A DNA stretch of 64,000 bases, from assembly GCF_048569485.1 (NCBI RefSeq), contig NC_134361.1:167751758-167815757 (forward strand), in the 5' to 3' direction. The notes beneath the pieces were generated by a model. It was not told the DNA's origin. It did not search any database and was given only the letters and a program-made list of their open reading frames with translations. Both the position numbers and the translations under genes were made by a program. Each line of letters starts with the position of its first letter. Positions within the stretch are counted from its first letter, which is position 1. Source of the DNA: Anomaloglossus baeobatrachus. Lineage: Eukaryota; Chordata; Amphibia; Anura; Aromobatidae. Positions 1 through 10,339 of this stretch are shown one piece after another.

Positions 1-52
1 CAGTATATGGTATAAATACCAAAGCTCAACCAAGGCCAGAAAGAGTTAATAG

Positions 53-114
53 CCCACCCTTACCAAACACTCCAACGATCGTTTCGCAACCGCTTCGTCA
101 GGGAGTGAGGTGGG
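53..114 (-). ncRNA. Type I hammerhead ribozyme-like fold, copy A
   Basis: This is the reverse complement of the 9,536-9,597 fold: helix I arms CACTCC/GGAGTG plus a distal extension CCCACC/GGTGGG, core CTGACGA, GAAA, and a short helix III. Hammerhead motifs are known in Penelope-like elements. Confidence 0.72.
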
Positions 115-957
115 TAGGCTCGTGGGCATCTTAAATACCTGTATGGCAGCTGTGTTTAATGAAAATCCGGAAGACACCATGATTATCGGGCGGCGCGATC
201 CGCGCATGCGCAGAGCCGCAACTCCGTGCCCGGACATCCGCCTACGTCCACCAAGGGCGACAAGGTCGCCGTTGATGACGCAAGCAAGACATCCACGCAC
301 GGATCGCGGCCCGCGCATGCGCGTCACGCCGCACAGTGTCGACCGCCGCCATCTTAGTAGAGGTATGCCAGGCAAATCGCAGCCAAACATACCAGGAGGA
401 GGGGAGATAAAACCGTAATAACCAAGATGATATTTGTTGTTGGTACATCCATCACATATTTCCCCTACTCCAATAGTTGGTGTTGCAAAGTGGCCAGACA
501 AGTATACAGATCATGATCGTGCGTATACAAATATTATACTTGGACTCATATTTAAAATTACATCATTAGTAGCGTCAAATGTCCACATCATCTCAAAAAT
601 CAGAAATCAGAAATAGCGATGACCACATATAAAAGTCCATAACCATGTGTATGATGATAGATGTATATACACAACTTTTTATTTGAACACCGCATAAGAT
701 CAACAGCCTGTTAGAACCACCTATATAGTATATGTGGTAACCATCAAAAACACATAATATCAGAATTGCTTTTCCGGACCACCTCACAATATGCAAAACC
801 CACAAGCCTTACCAACCTCAAAAAATGAAAAGATCTATGGAGGTGGAATCGAAAAAGACCATATCAATAAAATACCACAATTAAGAGATGGCGAAAGCAG
901 CGAGACCCAGAGAGACAAACCTTCAAACAAATATGAATGTGGATGGACAGAGCATTT

Positions 958-3900
958 TCATAAAAAGCTTGAGAAACCCCACTGATCATTAAGACCCCTT
1001 GGTTTCATGCACTTCAGAAGTGTAATCCACCTACATTCTAACTGACTGAGTTTTTTTAAAAGATCTCCTCTCCTGTTCCCTGGATACATCCGATCTATCC
1101 CACTGAATCTTAATAAATGTGACTGTCCTAAATGGAAGTCCCTAAAGTGTCGAGCAAGGGGTTTGAGTTTTGAAATCGCAAAAACCTGGTCTGCTGGAAC
1201 CTTCTCTGCTGCCCTTATATCTCTAATGTGTTCCTGTATGCGAACCCGAAGTTCTCTTGTAGTCATACCTACATACTGTAGGTTACATGGACATTTTGCC
1301 ACATATATAACCATTGATGTTCTGCAATTGATAAAATGCAATATTTTGTATTCACGTTCTTTATTTGAATCTGAAAATGTACTAGTCTTAGAGATATAAT
1401 GACAAGCAGTACAGCTCCCACAGGGCCAGCAACCCCATTTCGGGCCTTTAGACCCAAATAGAAAATTGGTAGGTGAGGACGGTACATGATGGCTATGGAC
1501 TAACAAGTCCCTAAGGGTTTTTCCCCGTTTAGCAACAAAGAAAGGTTTCTCTGTAACAAATTCAGATAGCGATGGATCTTCTCTTAAAATAGGCCATGAC
1601 TTAGTTATTGCACCCGTAAGCTCTCGCCACCTGGATTGATAATTGGAAATAAACCGAGTAATGTCCTTTGATTCTTTTTGCTTCTTGGAGTATAGTAGTG
1701 AATGTCTTCCAATACTTTTTGACACTTGATATGCACTATCAATATTATCCCTCCGGTAGCCACGTTGTGAGAATCTCTTTCTAAGCTCTTCTGCTTGGAG
1801 TTCAAAATCTTCATCTCTATCACAGATCCGCCTGGCGCGGATAAATTGTCCCTTAGGGATAGCTCGAATGACATGCGAAGGGTGGGCAGATCGTGCATGT
1901 AAAAGAGAATTCACACTAGTGTCTTTGCGAAACACGGTGGTATGAAGATGACCCTCCACGTCGGTTGTAATATGTAGATCTAGAAAATCGATAGCTGTTT
2001 GACTGACGTGATGTGATAACTTGATGTTCCAAGAATTCGTATTCAGATGGTGAAGGAATTGGTCCAGGAGAGATCTCGTACCCTGCCAAATAAATAGCAC
2101 GTCGTCAATGTAACGAATATATAGTACCACCGACGCACAAAAATCATCATTGTTTTGGATGAACTCTCTTTCCCATAATCCTAGAAAGAGATTGGCGTAG
2201 CATGGGGCACAGGCCGCCCCCATTGCCACGCCCCTCTTCTGTAAGTAGAACCTATCCTTAAACACAAAATAATTGTGTGATAAAACAAAATTCATCAAGG
2301 ATAGAAGAAATTCCACCATTTTAGAGTCTAAATCCCGACCATGGAGAAAGAACTCCAAAGCTGACAAACCTAGGTTGTGATTGATACAGGTATATAGAGA
2401 TTCTACGTCACAAGTGACTAGAAACATATCAGGGGTCATATGTATTCCCTCCAATCTATGAAGAACTTCTGTGGAATCCCGCACATACGAGGGTAATTCC
2501 ATAACGATTGGTTTTAGGAAGTAATCTAATAATTTAGAAATGGGTTCCAAAAGGCCCCCATTTCCAGACACAATTGGTCTCCCCGGAGGGTTGTGCAAAT
2601 CTTTATGAACTTTGGGTAAAAGATATAGAGTTGGTACTGCGGGGCTCTTGATCTTTAAACCCTCCCATGTTTTTTTGGGTAGGATGCCATCCTCATATGC
2701 TTCATCCAATATCTTCCCCAAATCTGTTTGAAATGTCAGGGTCGGATCTTTTTGTAATTTTTGATAACATAGGGGGTCTCCCAACTGCCTAAACACTTCC
2801 TTTTCATATAGTTCATCTGGCCATACCACGATATTACCCCCCTTATCTGCTGGCTTGAAGGTTACCCCCTTCATCTTCCTAAGTTCCCCTAGGGCTTGTC
2901 TCTGCTCCTTAGTCAGATTATCATATGGCCTATGACCAGGGATTTTAAAAATCTCCCCCACGACCATCTTCACAAAGACCTCGATAGAGGAACTCATGGA
3001 GAGGGGTGGAAAAAAGTTACTTTTCTTATTTAAACAATCCGGGAATTTACCTGGCTGTATCTCCATTTGTTCCAATAAGAGCTCCTCTAGAATCTGTAGG
3101 GCCTCCAATTCTTTCTCTGTTGAAAAAGAGTGGTGAGAAGATTTATTCTGATGGTATTTTTTCAATAATAGTTTTCTAGCGAACAAAAAAGTGTCTTTGA
3201 TCGCTGTAAAGTGGTCAAAGGTTGCCATAGGACTAAAACCCAGACTCAAAGAGAGAACGGAAATTTGAGCTGAGGAGAGGGTAATATCAGATAGGTTAAT
3301 CACCTTAAGAGATCCTCCATCAGCAAGTTCAGTCTCTCGATTTGGTAGTTTCTTATCTCTTTTCTTGGCCTTAGTCCGAGTATAATATCTTGATGTCTGA
3401 GCCGTGATGTCATATGTCCTACTACTATCAGATTCATAGGAAGTGTCGCTCGTTGCTGTTGATAGCGATGTTGCTCTATCAGCGTAAGATCGACTTTTCC
3501 ATTTGTATACTTGATTCTGTTGATAGTCACGTGTATCTCTTAAGAATTTGTTTGTCTTGCTAGACTGGATATCGCCCTCGAATTTAGAGAGGGCTGTATC
3601 CAGATCCTGCTGGAACACTCGCATTTGTTCCTCAGTCAGTTTGTTCTTAATTTTTGTCTGAAGGGTCTGAATTTTTTCCTCCACTGAAGTTAAGTTTTTC
3701 TTATCCACTTCAATAAGTATATCTAGGAACGTGAATGAGCACATATCACATGCTTCTTCCCACTTCTTGGTCAATGGAGCTTCCTCCATAGGAAATGAGG
3801 GGAAGGTTTGTATGCGTAAACCCCTAGGTATATACCTACGTAATACATATTGTTCAAGTGTGGTTTTGTTCCACCATATTTTAGTGCGTTTCATGATCAG

Positions 3901-4083
3901 CTCTTTTAAGCTCTGTTTGTCTCTCAGAATCTCATCACCATCGCCATCACCATTGACAACGCCACCATCCTTAAAAACCGTGGATAGTTTAGATAGCCAA
4001 TTGCTATCCCGAATCCTAAAGTCCATTACGGGGTTTCTCCTAGAAAACACAACCAGAAAACCTATAATCAGGAGGATATTCAT
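958..4083 (-). CDS. PLE1 copy A: RT plus GIY-YIG endonuclease polyprotein, 1,041 codons, intact frame
   Basis: Penelope-like retroelement protein, expected to nick target DNA and reverse-transcribe its RNA. In order: N-terminal region (residues 1-290, basic and Ser/Thr-rich near 200-245); PLE-typical PADKGG (411-416); a conserved LPKVHK stretch (489-494) followed by PPGRP; RT motif A with D559 in VTCDVESLY; motif B around RGVAMGAA (617-624); motif C YIDD (658-661); Cys cluster C885, C888, C891, C894 resembling the PLE zinc-binding linker; GIY-YIG core IYV (926-928) and YVG (937-939), Arg 943/946/948, probable catalytic E1016, and GLN at 1030-1032. The frame is open throughout. Met20 may be the real start: the first 19 residues are hydrophobic and a splice-acceptor-like tract ending tctag lies just before it. 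It differs from copy D by a few residues (for example Val versus Ala near 483, Leu versus Phe near 1008). Confidence 0.93.
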   Translation of the reverse strand: MNILLIIGFLVVFSRRNPVMDFRIRDSNWLSKLSTVFKDGGVVNGDGDGDEILRDKQSLKELIMKRTKIWWNKTTLEQYVLRRYIPRGLRIQTFPSFPMEEAPLTKKWEEACDMCSFTFLDILIEVDKKNLTSVEEKIQTLQTKIKNKLTEEQMRVFQQDLDTALSKFEGDIQSSKTNKFLRDTRDYQQNQVYKWKSRSYADRATSLSTATSDTSYESDSSRTYDITAQTSRYYTRTKAKKRDKKLPNRETELADGGSLKVINLSDITLSSAQISVLSLSLGFSPMATFDHFTAIKDTFLFARKLLLKKYHQNKSSHHSFSTEKELEALQILEELLLEQMEIQPGKFPDCLNKKSNFFPPLSMSSSIEVFVKMVVGEIFKIPGHRPYDNLTKEQRQALGELRKMKGVTFKPADKGGNIVVWPDELYEKEVFRQLGDPLCYQKLQKDPTLTFQTDLGKILDEAYEDGILPKKTWEGLKIKSPAVPTLYLLPKVHKDLHNPPGRPIVSGNGGLLEPISKLLDYFLKPIVMELPSYVRDSTEVLHRLEGIHMTPDMFLVTCDVESLYTCINHNLGLSALEFFLHGRDLDSKMVEFLLSLMNFVLSHNYFVFKDRFYLQKRGVAMGAACAPCYANLFLGLWEREFIQNNDDFCASVVLYIRYIDDVLFIWQGTRSLLDQFLHHLNTNSWNIKLSHHVSQTAIDFLDLHITTDVEGHLHTTVFRKDTSVNSLLHARSAHPSHVIRAIPKGQFIRARRICDRDEDFELQAEELRKRFSQRGYRRDNIDSAYQVSKSIGRHSLLYSKKQKESKDITRFISNYQSRWRELTGAITKSWPILREDPSLSEFVTEKPFFVAKRGKTLRDLLVHSHHVPSSPTNFLFGSKGPKWGCWPCGSCTACHYISKTSTFSDSNKEREYKILHFINCRTSMVIYVAKCPCNLQYVGMTTRELRVRIQEHIRDIRAAEKVPADQVFAISKLKPLARHFRDFHLGQSHLLRFSGIDRMYPGNRRGDLLKKLSQLECRWITLLKCMKPRGLNDQWGFSSFL

Positions 4084-5730
4084 CCCAGATATACCTTAAG
4101 AAAGGTCACGTTCAGGAATATAACCAAACACAGAGCACTCCAAAATTATTCCATGAACAATGATTTATGAAAAATATAAATTTTATTATTAAAACTAAAC
4201 ACATAGTTAAAAACAGACAGACATAGACCACATAGTGGCGAGGAGGGCACAAAGTAAATGGCCAAGGGAGCCAAAATCCTAATGCTGTTATACCATCAAA
4301 TCATCATCAACTTCATATAATGGTGTTTACATACATGATAGAATCAAATTAGACAATTATTCAGATGAATTGAGATACACGTCATAACTGACAAAATATA
4401 TACGTCAGTATTTAGTATATGCAGTATTAATCTCATAATATATATACAAATTCACTACAGCAAGAAATGACACAAGTTTGTTTGTGTGTGTATCTTCATA
4501 TCTGAGGTCACATACAATGCATAGATGTCAATAAATTATTCATAAAGTAATGGCAGATAGTGCCCCTTAGTATAACCTGCAACAGTGGCAGAATGAAGGA
4601 GCCACTACCTTATATAGAGTATAGCATTGTTGTCCTCTATTGGGATCCCCAAAATAGGTAGAGAATTAAAGAGTCACTATCCAACAACAGCAAAACTGCA
4701 CTAGAATAAAAGTGCAGAGCCAACACCATAGCTATAATGTTATAAACAATCATCTAACAGCATCAGTTTCATTCAGTATATGGTATAAATACCAAAGCTC
4801 AACCAAGGCCAGAAAGAGTTAATAGCCCACCCTTACCAAACACTCCAACGATCGTTTCGCAACCGCTTCGTCAGGGAGTGAGGTGGGTAGGCTCGTGGGC
4901 ATCTTAAATACCTGTATGGCAGCTGTGTTTAATGAAAATCCGGAAGACACCATGATTATCGGGCGGCGCGATCCGCGCATGCGCAGAGCCGCAACTCCGT
5001 GCCCGGACATCCGCCTACGTCCACCAAGGGCGACAAGGTCGCCGTTGATGACGCAAGCAAGACATCCACGCACGGATCGCGGCCCGCGCATGCGCGTCAC
5101 GCCGCACAGTGTCGACCGCCGCCATCTTAGTAGAGGTATGCCAGGCAAATCGCAGCCAAACATACCAGGAGGAGGGGAGATAAAACCGTAATAACCAAGA
5201 TGATATTTGTTGTTGGTACATCCATCACATATTTCCCCTACTCCAATAGTTGGTATTGCAAAGTGGCCAGACAAGTATACAGATCATGATCGTGCGTATA
5301 CAAATATTATACTTGGACTCATATTTAAAATTACATCATTAGTAGCGTCAAATGTCCACATGATCTCAAAAATCAGAAATCAGAAATAGCGATGACCACA
5401 TATAAAAGTCCATAACCATGTGTATGATGATAGATGTATATACACAACTTTTTATTTGAACACCGCATAAGATCAACAGCCTGTTAGAACCACCTATATA
5501 GTATATGTGGTAACCATCAAAAACACATAATATCAGAATTGCTTTTCCGGACCACCTCACAATATGCAAAACCCATAAGCCTTACCAACCTCAAAAAATG
5601 AAAAGATCTATGGAGGTGGAATCGAAAAAGACCATATCAATAAAATACCACAATTAAGAGATGGCGAAAGCAGCGAGACCCAGAGAGACAAACCTTCAAA
5701 CAAATATGAATGTGGATGGACAGAGCATTT
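4084..5730 (-). repeat. PLE1 inter-frame region, left arm (pseudo-LTR-like)
   Basis: This region lies between the stop of copy B and the start of copy A on the minus strand. It is the reverse complement of 8,693-10,339 with scattered single-base differences. It contains the copy B hammerhead fold and A/T-rich 5' leader sequence. No coding potential is recognised; short open frames here are repeated in every copy but have no recognisable domain. Confidence 0.8.
4826..4887 (-). ncRNA. Type I hammerhead ribozyme-like fold, copy B
   Basis: Same sequence and fold as copy A, exactly 4,773 bp away. Confidence 0.72.
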
Positions 5731-6442
5731 TCATAAAAAGCTTGAGAAACCCCACTGATCATTAAGACCCCTTGGTTTCATGCACTTCAGAAGTGTAATC
5801 CACCTACATTCTAACTGACTGAGTTTTTTGAAAAGATCTCCTCTCCTGTTCCCTGGATACATCCGATCTATCCCACGGAATCTTAATAAATGTGACTGTC
5901 CTAAATGGAAGTCCCTAAAGTGTCGAGCAAGGGGTTTGAGTTTTGAAATCGCAAAAACCTGGTCTGCTGGAACCTTCTCTGCTGCCCTTATATCTCTAAT
6001 GTGTTCCTGTATGCGAACCCGAAGTTCTCTTGTAGTCATACCTACATACTGTAGGTTACATGGACATTTTGCCACATATATAACCATTGATGTTCTGCAA
6101 TTGATAAAATGCAATATTTTGTATTCACGTTCTTTATTTGAATCTGAAAATGTACTAGTCTTAGAGATATAATGACAAGCAGTACAGCTCCCACAGGGCC
6201 AGCAACCCCATTTCGGGCCTTTAGACCCAAATAGAAAATTGGTAGGTGAGGACGGTACATGATGGCTATGGACTAACAAGTCCCTAAGGGTTTTTCCCCG
6301 TTTAGCAACAAAGAAAGGTTTCTCTGTAACAAATTCAGATAGCGATGGATCTTCTCTTAAAATAGGCCATGACTTAGTTATTGCACCCGTAAGCTCTCGC
6401 CACCTGGATTGATAATTGGAAATAAACCGAGTAATGTCCTTT
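5731..6442 (-). pseudogene. PLE1 copy B: 3' part of RT/GIY-YIG frame
   Basis: Only the C-terminal part survives, from KDITRF (about residue 806 of the full protein) through the Cys cluster, the GIY-YIG domain and the normal stop. The 5' side ends at the inverted junction with copy C, so the first few codons upstream of KDI on this strand derive from antisense copy C. The GIY-YIG residues are all present. Residues GDLFKKL are shared with copy D rather than with its tandem partner copy A. With no RT it cannot be an autonomous protein. In Penelope terms it is the body-derived part of an extended left pseudo-LTR. Confidence 0.88.
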
Positions 6443-8692
6443 ACAGCGATCAAAGACACTTTTTTGTTCGCTAGAAAACTATTATTGAAAAAATACCATC
6501 AGAATAAATCTTCTCACCACTCTTTTTCAACAGAGAAAGAATTGGAGGCTCTACAGATTCTAGAGGAGCTCTTATTGGAACAAATGGAGATACAGCCAGG
6601 TAAATTCCCGGATTGTTTAAATAAGAAAAGTAACTTTTTTCCACCCCTCTCCATGAGTTCCTCTATCGAGGTCTTTGTGAAGATGGTCGTGGGGGAGATT
6701 TTTAAAATCCCTGGTCATAGGCCATATGATAATCTGACTAAGGAGCAGAGACAAGCCCTAGGGGAACTTAGGAAGATGAAGGGGGTAACCTTCAAGCCAG
6801 CAGATAAGGGGGGTAATATCGTGGTATGGCCAGATGAACTATATGAAAAGGAAGTGTTTAGGCAGTTGGGAGACCCCCTATGTTATCAAAAATTACAAAA
6901 AGATCCGACCCTGACATTTCAAACAGATTTGGGGAAGATATTGGATGAAGCATATGAGGATGGCATCCTACCCAAAAAAACATGGGAGGGTTTAAAGATC
7001 AAGAGCCCCGCAGCACCAACTCTATATCTTTTACCCAAAGTTCATAAAGATTTGCACAACCCTCCGGGGAGACCAATTGTGTCTGGAAATGGGGGCCTTT
7101 TGGAACCCATTTCTAAATTATTAGATTACTTCCTAAAACCAATCGTTATGGAATTACCCTCGTATGTGCGGGATTCCACAGAAGTTCTTCATAGATTGGA
7201 GGGAATACATATGACCCCTGATATGTTTCTAGTCACTTGTGACGTAGAATCTCTATATACCTGTATCAATCACAACCTAGGTTTGTCAGCTTTGGAGTTC
7301 TTTCTCCATGGTCGGGATTTAGACTCTAAAATGGTGGAATTTCTTCTATCCTTGATGAATTTTGTTTTATCACACAATTATTTTGTGTTTAAGGATAGGT
7401 TCTACTTACAGAAGAGGGGCGTGGCAATGGGGGCGGCCTGTGCCCCATGCTACGCCAATCTCTTTCTAGGATTATGGGAAAGAGAGTTCATCCAAAACAA
7501 TGATGATTTTTGTGCGTCGGTGGTACTATATATTCGTTACATTGACGACGTGCTATTTATTTGGCAGGGTACGAGATCTCTCCTGGACCAATTCCTTCAC
7601 CATCTGAATACGAATTCTTGGAACATCAAGTTATCACATCACGTCAGTCAAACAGCTATCGATTTTCTAGATCTACATATTACAACCGACGTGGAGGGTC
7701 ATCTTCATACCACCGTGTTTCGCAAAGACACTAGTGTGAATTCTCTTTTACATGCACGATCTGCCCACCCTTCGCATGTCATTCGAGCTATCCCTAAGGG
7801 ACAATTTATCCGCGCCAGGCGGATCTGTGATAGAGATGAAGATTTTGAACTCCAAGCAGAAGAGCTTAGAAAGAGATTCTCACAACGTGGCTACCGGAGG
7901 GATAATATTGATAGTGCATATCAAGTGTCAAAAAGTATTGGAAGACATTCACTACTATACTCCAAGAAGCAAAAAGAATCAAAGGACATTACTCGGTTTA
8001 TTTCCAATTATCAATCCAGGTGGCGAGAGCTTACGGGTGCAATAACTAAGTCATGGCCTATTTTAAGAGAAGATCCATCGCTATCTGAATTTGTTACAGA
8101 GAAACCTTTCTTTGTTGCTAAACGGGGAAAAACCCTTAGGGACTTGTTAGTCCATAGCCATCATGTACCGTCCTCACCTACCAATTTTCTATTTGGGTCT
8201 AAAGGCCCGAAATGGGGTTGCTGGCCCTGTGGGAGCTGTACTGCTTGTCATTATATCTCTAAGACTAGTACATTTTCAGATTCAAATAAAGAACGTGAAT
8301 ACAAAATATTGCATTTTATCAATTGCAGAACATCAATGGTTATATATGTGGCAAAATGTCCATGTAACCTACAGTATGTAGGTATGACTACAAGAGAACT
8401 TCGGGTTCGCATACAGGAACACATTAGAGATATAAGGGCAGCAGAGAAGGTTCCAGCAGACCAGGTTTTTGCGATTTCAAAACTCAAACCCCTTGCTCGA
8501 CACTTTAGGGACTTCCATTTAGGACAGTCACATTTATTAAGATTCAGTGGGATAGATCGGATGTATCCAGGGAACAGGAGAGGAGATCTTTTAAAAAAAC
8601 TCAGTCAGTTAGAATGTAGGTGGATTACACTTCTGAAGTGCATGAAACCAAGGGGTCTTAATGATCAGTGGGGTTTCTCAAGCTTTTTATGA
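6416..8692 (+). pseudogene. PLE1 copy C: N-terminally truncated RT/GIY-YIG frame (758 codons open)
   Basis: True element sequence begins at about 6,443 with TAIKDTFLF, equal to residue 293 of the full protein, and continues without a break to the normal C-terminus. The PADKGG motif, RT motifs A-C (YIDD), Cys cluster and GIY-YIG domain are all present. The first nine in-frame residues (MEINRVMSF) are encoded by antisense copy B, so the apparent start codon is a by-product of the inversion. It lacks the whole N-terminal region, so full function is doubtful, although both catalytic domains look intact. It shares diagnostic bases with copy A of the other arm. Confidence 0.9.
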
Positions 8693-10339
8693 AAATGCTC
8701 TGTCCATCCACATTCATATTTGTTTGAAGGTTTGTCTCTCTGGGTCTCGCTGCTTTCGCCATCTCTTAATTGTGGTATTTTATTGATATGGTCTTTTTCG
8801 ATTCCACCTCCATAGATCTTTTCATTTTTTGAGGTTGGTAAGGCTTGTGGGTTTTGCATATTGTGAGGTGGTCCGGAAAAGCAATTCTGATATTATGTGT
8901 TTTTGATGGTTACCACATATACTATATAGGTGGTTCTAACAGGCTGTTGATCTTATGCGGTGTTCAAATAAAAAGTTGTGTATATACATCTATCATCATA
9001 CACATGGTTATGGACTTTTATATGTGGTCATCGCTATTTCTGATTTCTGATTTTTGAGATGATGTGGACATTTGACGCTACTAATGATGTAATTTTAAAT
9101 ATGAGTCCAAGTATAATATTTGTATACGCACGATCATGATCTGTATACTTGTCTGGCCACTTTGCAACACCAACTATTGGAGTAGGGGAAATATGTGATG
9201 GATGTACCAACAACAAATATCATCTTGGTTATTACGGTTTTATCTCCCCTCCTCCTGGTATGTTTGGCTGCGATTTGCCTGGCATACCTCTACTAAGATG
9301 GCGGCGGTCGACACTGTGCGGCGTGACGCGCATGCGCGGGCCGCGATCCGTGCGTGGATGTCTTGCTTGCGTCATCAACGGCGACCTTGTCGCCCTTGGT
9401 GGACGTAGGCGGATGTCCGGGCACGGAGTTGCGGCTCTGCGCATGCGCGGATCGCGCCGCCCGATAATCATGGTGTCTTCCGGATTTTCATTAAACACAG
9501 CTGCCATACAGGTATTTAAGATGCCCACGAGCCTACCCACCTCACTCCCTGACGAAGCGGTTGCGAAACGATCGTTGGAGTGTTTGGTAAGGGTGGGCTA
9601 TTAACTCTTTCTGGCCTTGGTTGAGCTTTGGTATTTATACCATATACTGAATGAAACTGATGCTGTTAGATGATTGTTTATAACATTATAGCTATGGTGT
9701 TGGCTCTGCACTTTTATTCTAGTGCAGTTTTGCTGTTGTTGGATAGTGACTCTTTAATTCTCTACCTATTTTGGGGATCCCAATAGAGGACAACAATGCT
9801 ATACTCTATATAAGGTAGTGGCTCCTTCATTCTGCCACTGTTGCAGGTTATACTAAGGGGCACTATCTGCCATTACTTTATGAATAATTTATTGACATCT
9901 ATGCATTGTATGTGACCTCAGATATGAAGATACACACACAAACAAACTTGTGTCATTTCTTGCTGTAGTGAATTTGTATATATATTATGAGATTAATACT
10001 GCATATACTAAATACTGACGTATATATTTTGCCAGTTATGACGTGTATCTCAATTCATCTGAATAATTGTCTAATTTGATTCTATCATGTATGTAAACAC
10101 CATTATATGAAGTTGATGATGATTTGATGGTATAACAGCATTAGGATTTTGGCTCCCTTGGCCATTTACTTTGTGCCCTCCTCGCCACTATGTGGTCTAT
10201 GTCTGTCTGTTTTTAACTATGTGTTTAGTTTTAATAATAAAATTTATATTTTTCATAAATCATTGTTCATGGAATAATTTTGGAGTGCTCTGTGTTTGGT
10301 TATATTCCTGAACGTGACCTTTCTTAAGGTATATCTGGG
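8693..10339 (+). repeat. PLE1 inter-frame region, right arm (left pseudo-LTR of copy D)
   Basis: The first 1,600 bp (8,693-10,292) are repeated almost exactly at 13,466-15,065, flanking the frame of copy D on both sides. A GC-rich core near 9,300-9,460 contrasts with the A/T-rich remainder. The hammerhead fold lies at 9,536-9,597. Flanking direct repeats produced by tandem partial copies are the family's pseudo-LTR. Confidence 0.82.
9536..9597 (+). ncRNA. Type I hammerhead ribozyme-like fold, copy C
   Basis: Helix I pairs CACTCC (9,543-9,548) with GGAGTG (9,577-9,582). Across an internal loop, CCCACC (9,536-9,541) pairs with GGTGGG (9,592-9,597). The core CTGACGA (9,549-9,555) fits CUGANGA. 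The GAAA box is at 9,565-9,568. Helix III is ACG/CGT with a two-base loop. Cleavage would be expected after T9576 (a GUU triplet, permitted by the NUH rule). Helix II is weak: only GC/GC around GGTT, with an unpaired A next to the core. Activity is inferred, not shown. Confidence 0.75.

Larger units (their letters stand above)
1..6442 (-). mobile_element. PLE1 left arm: minus-strand Penelope-like tandem (copy A plus 5'-truncated copy B)
   Basis: The sequence at 1 recurs at 4,774, giving a head-to-tail period of 4,773 bp. Read 5'->3' on the minus strand, the arm has the 3' part of copy B (frame 6,442-5,731), an inter-frame region, the complete frame of copy A (4,083-958), and its 3' region running off the window's left edge. 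Copies differ by only a handful of bases. Tandem partial copies joined through a repeated flank (pseudo-LTR) are known for Penelope-like elements. The matching right arm extends about 640 bp past the equivalent boundary, so this arm probably continues outside the window. Confidence 0.9.

Noticed and set aside
46-501. 151-codon frame on the minus strand in the PLE1 flank (also at 4,819, 9,149, 13,922)
   Set aside because: Overlaps the GC-rich pseudo-LTR and hammerhead; conserved only because the copies are nearly identical; no domain.
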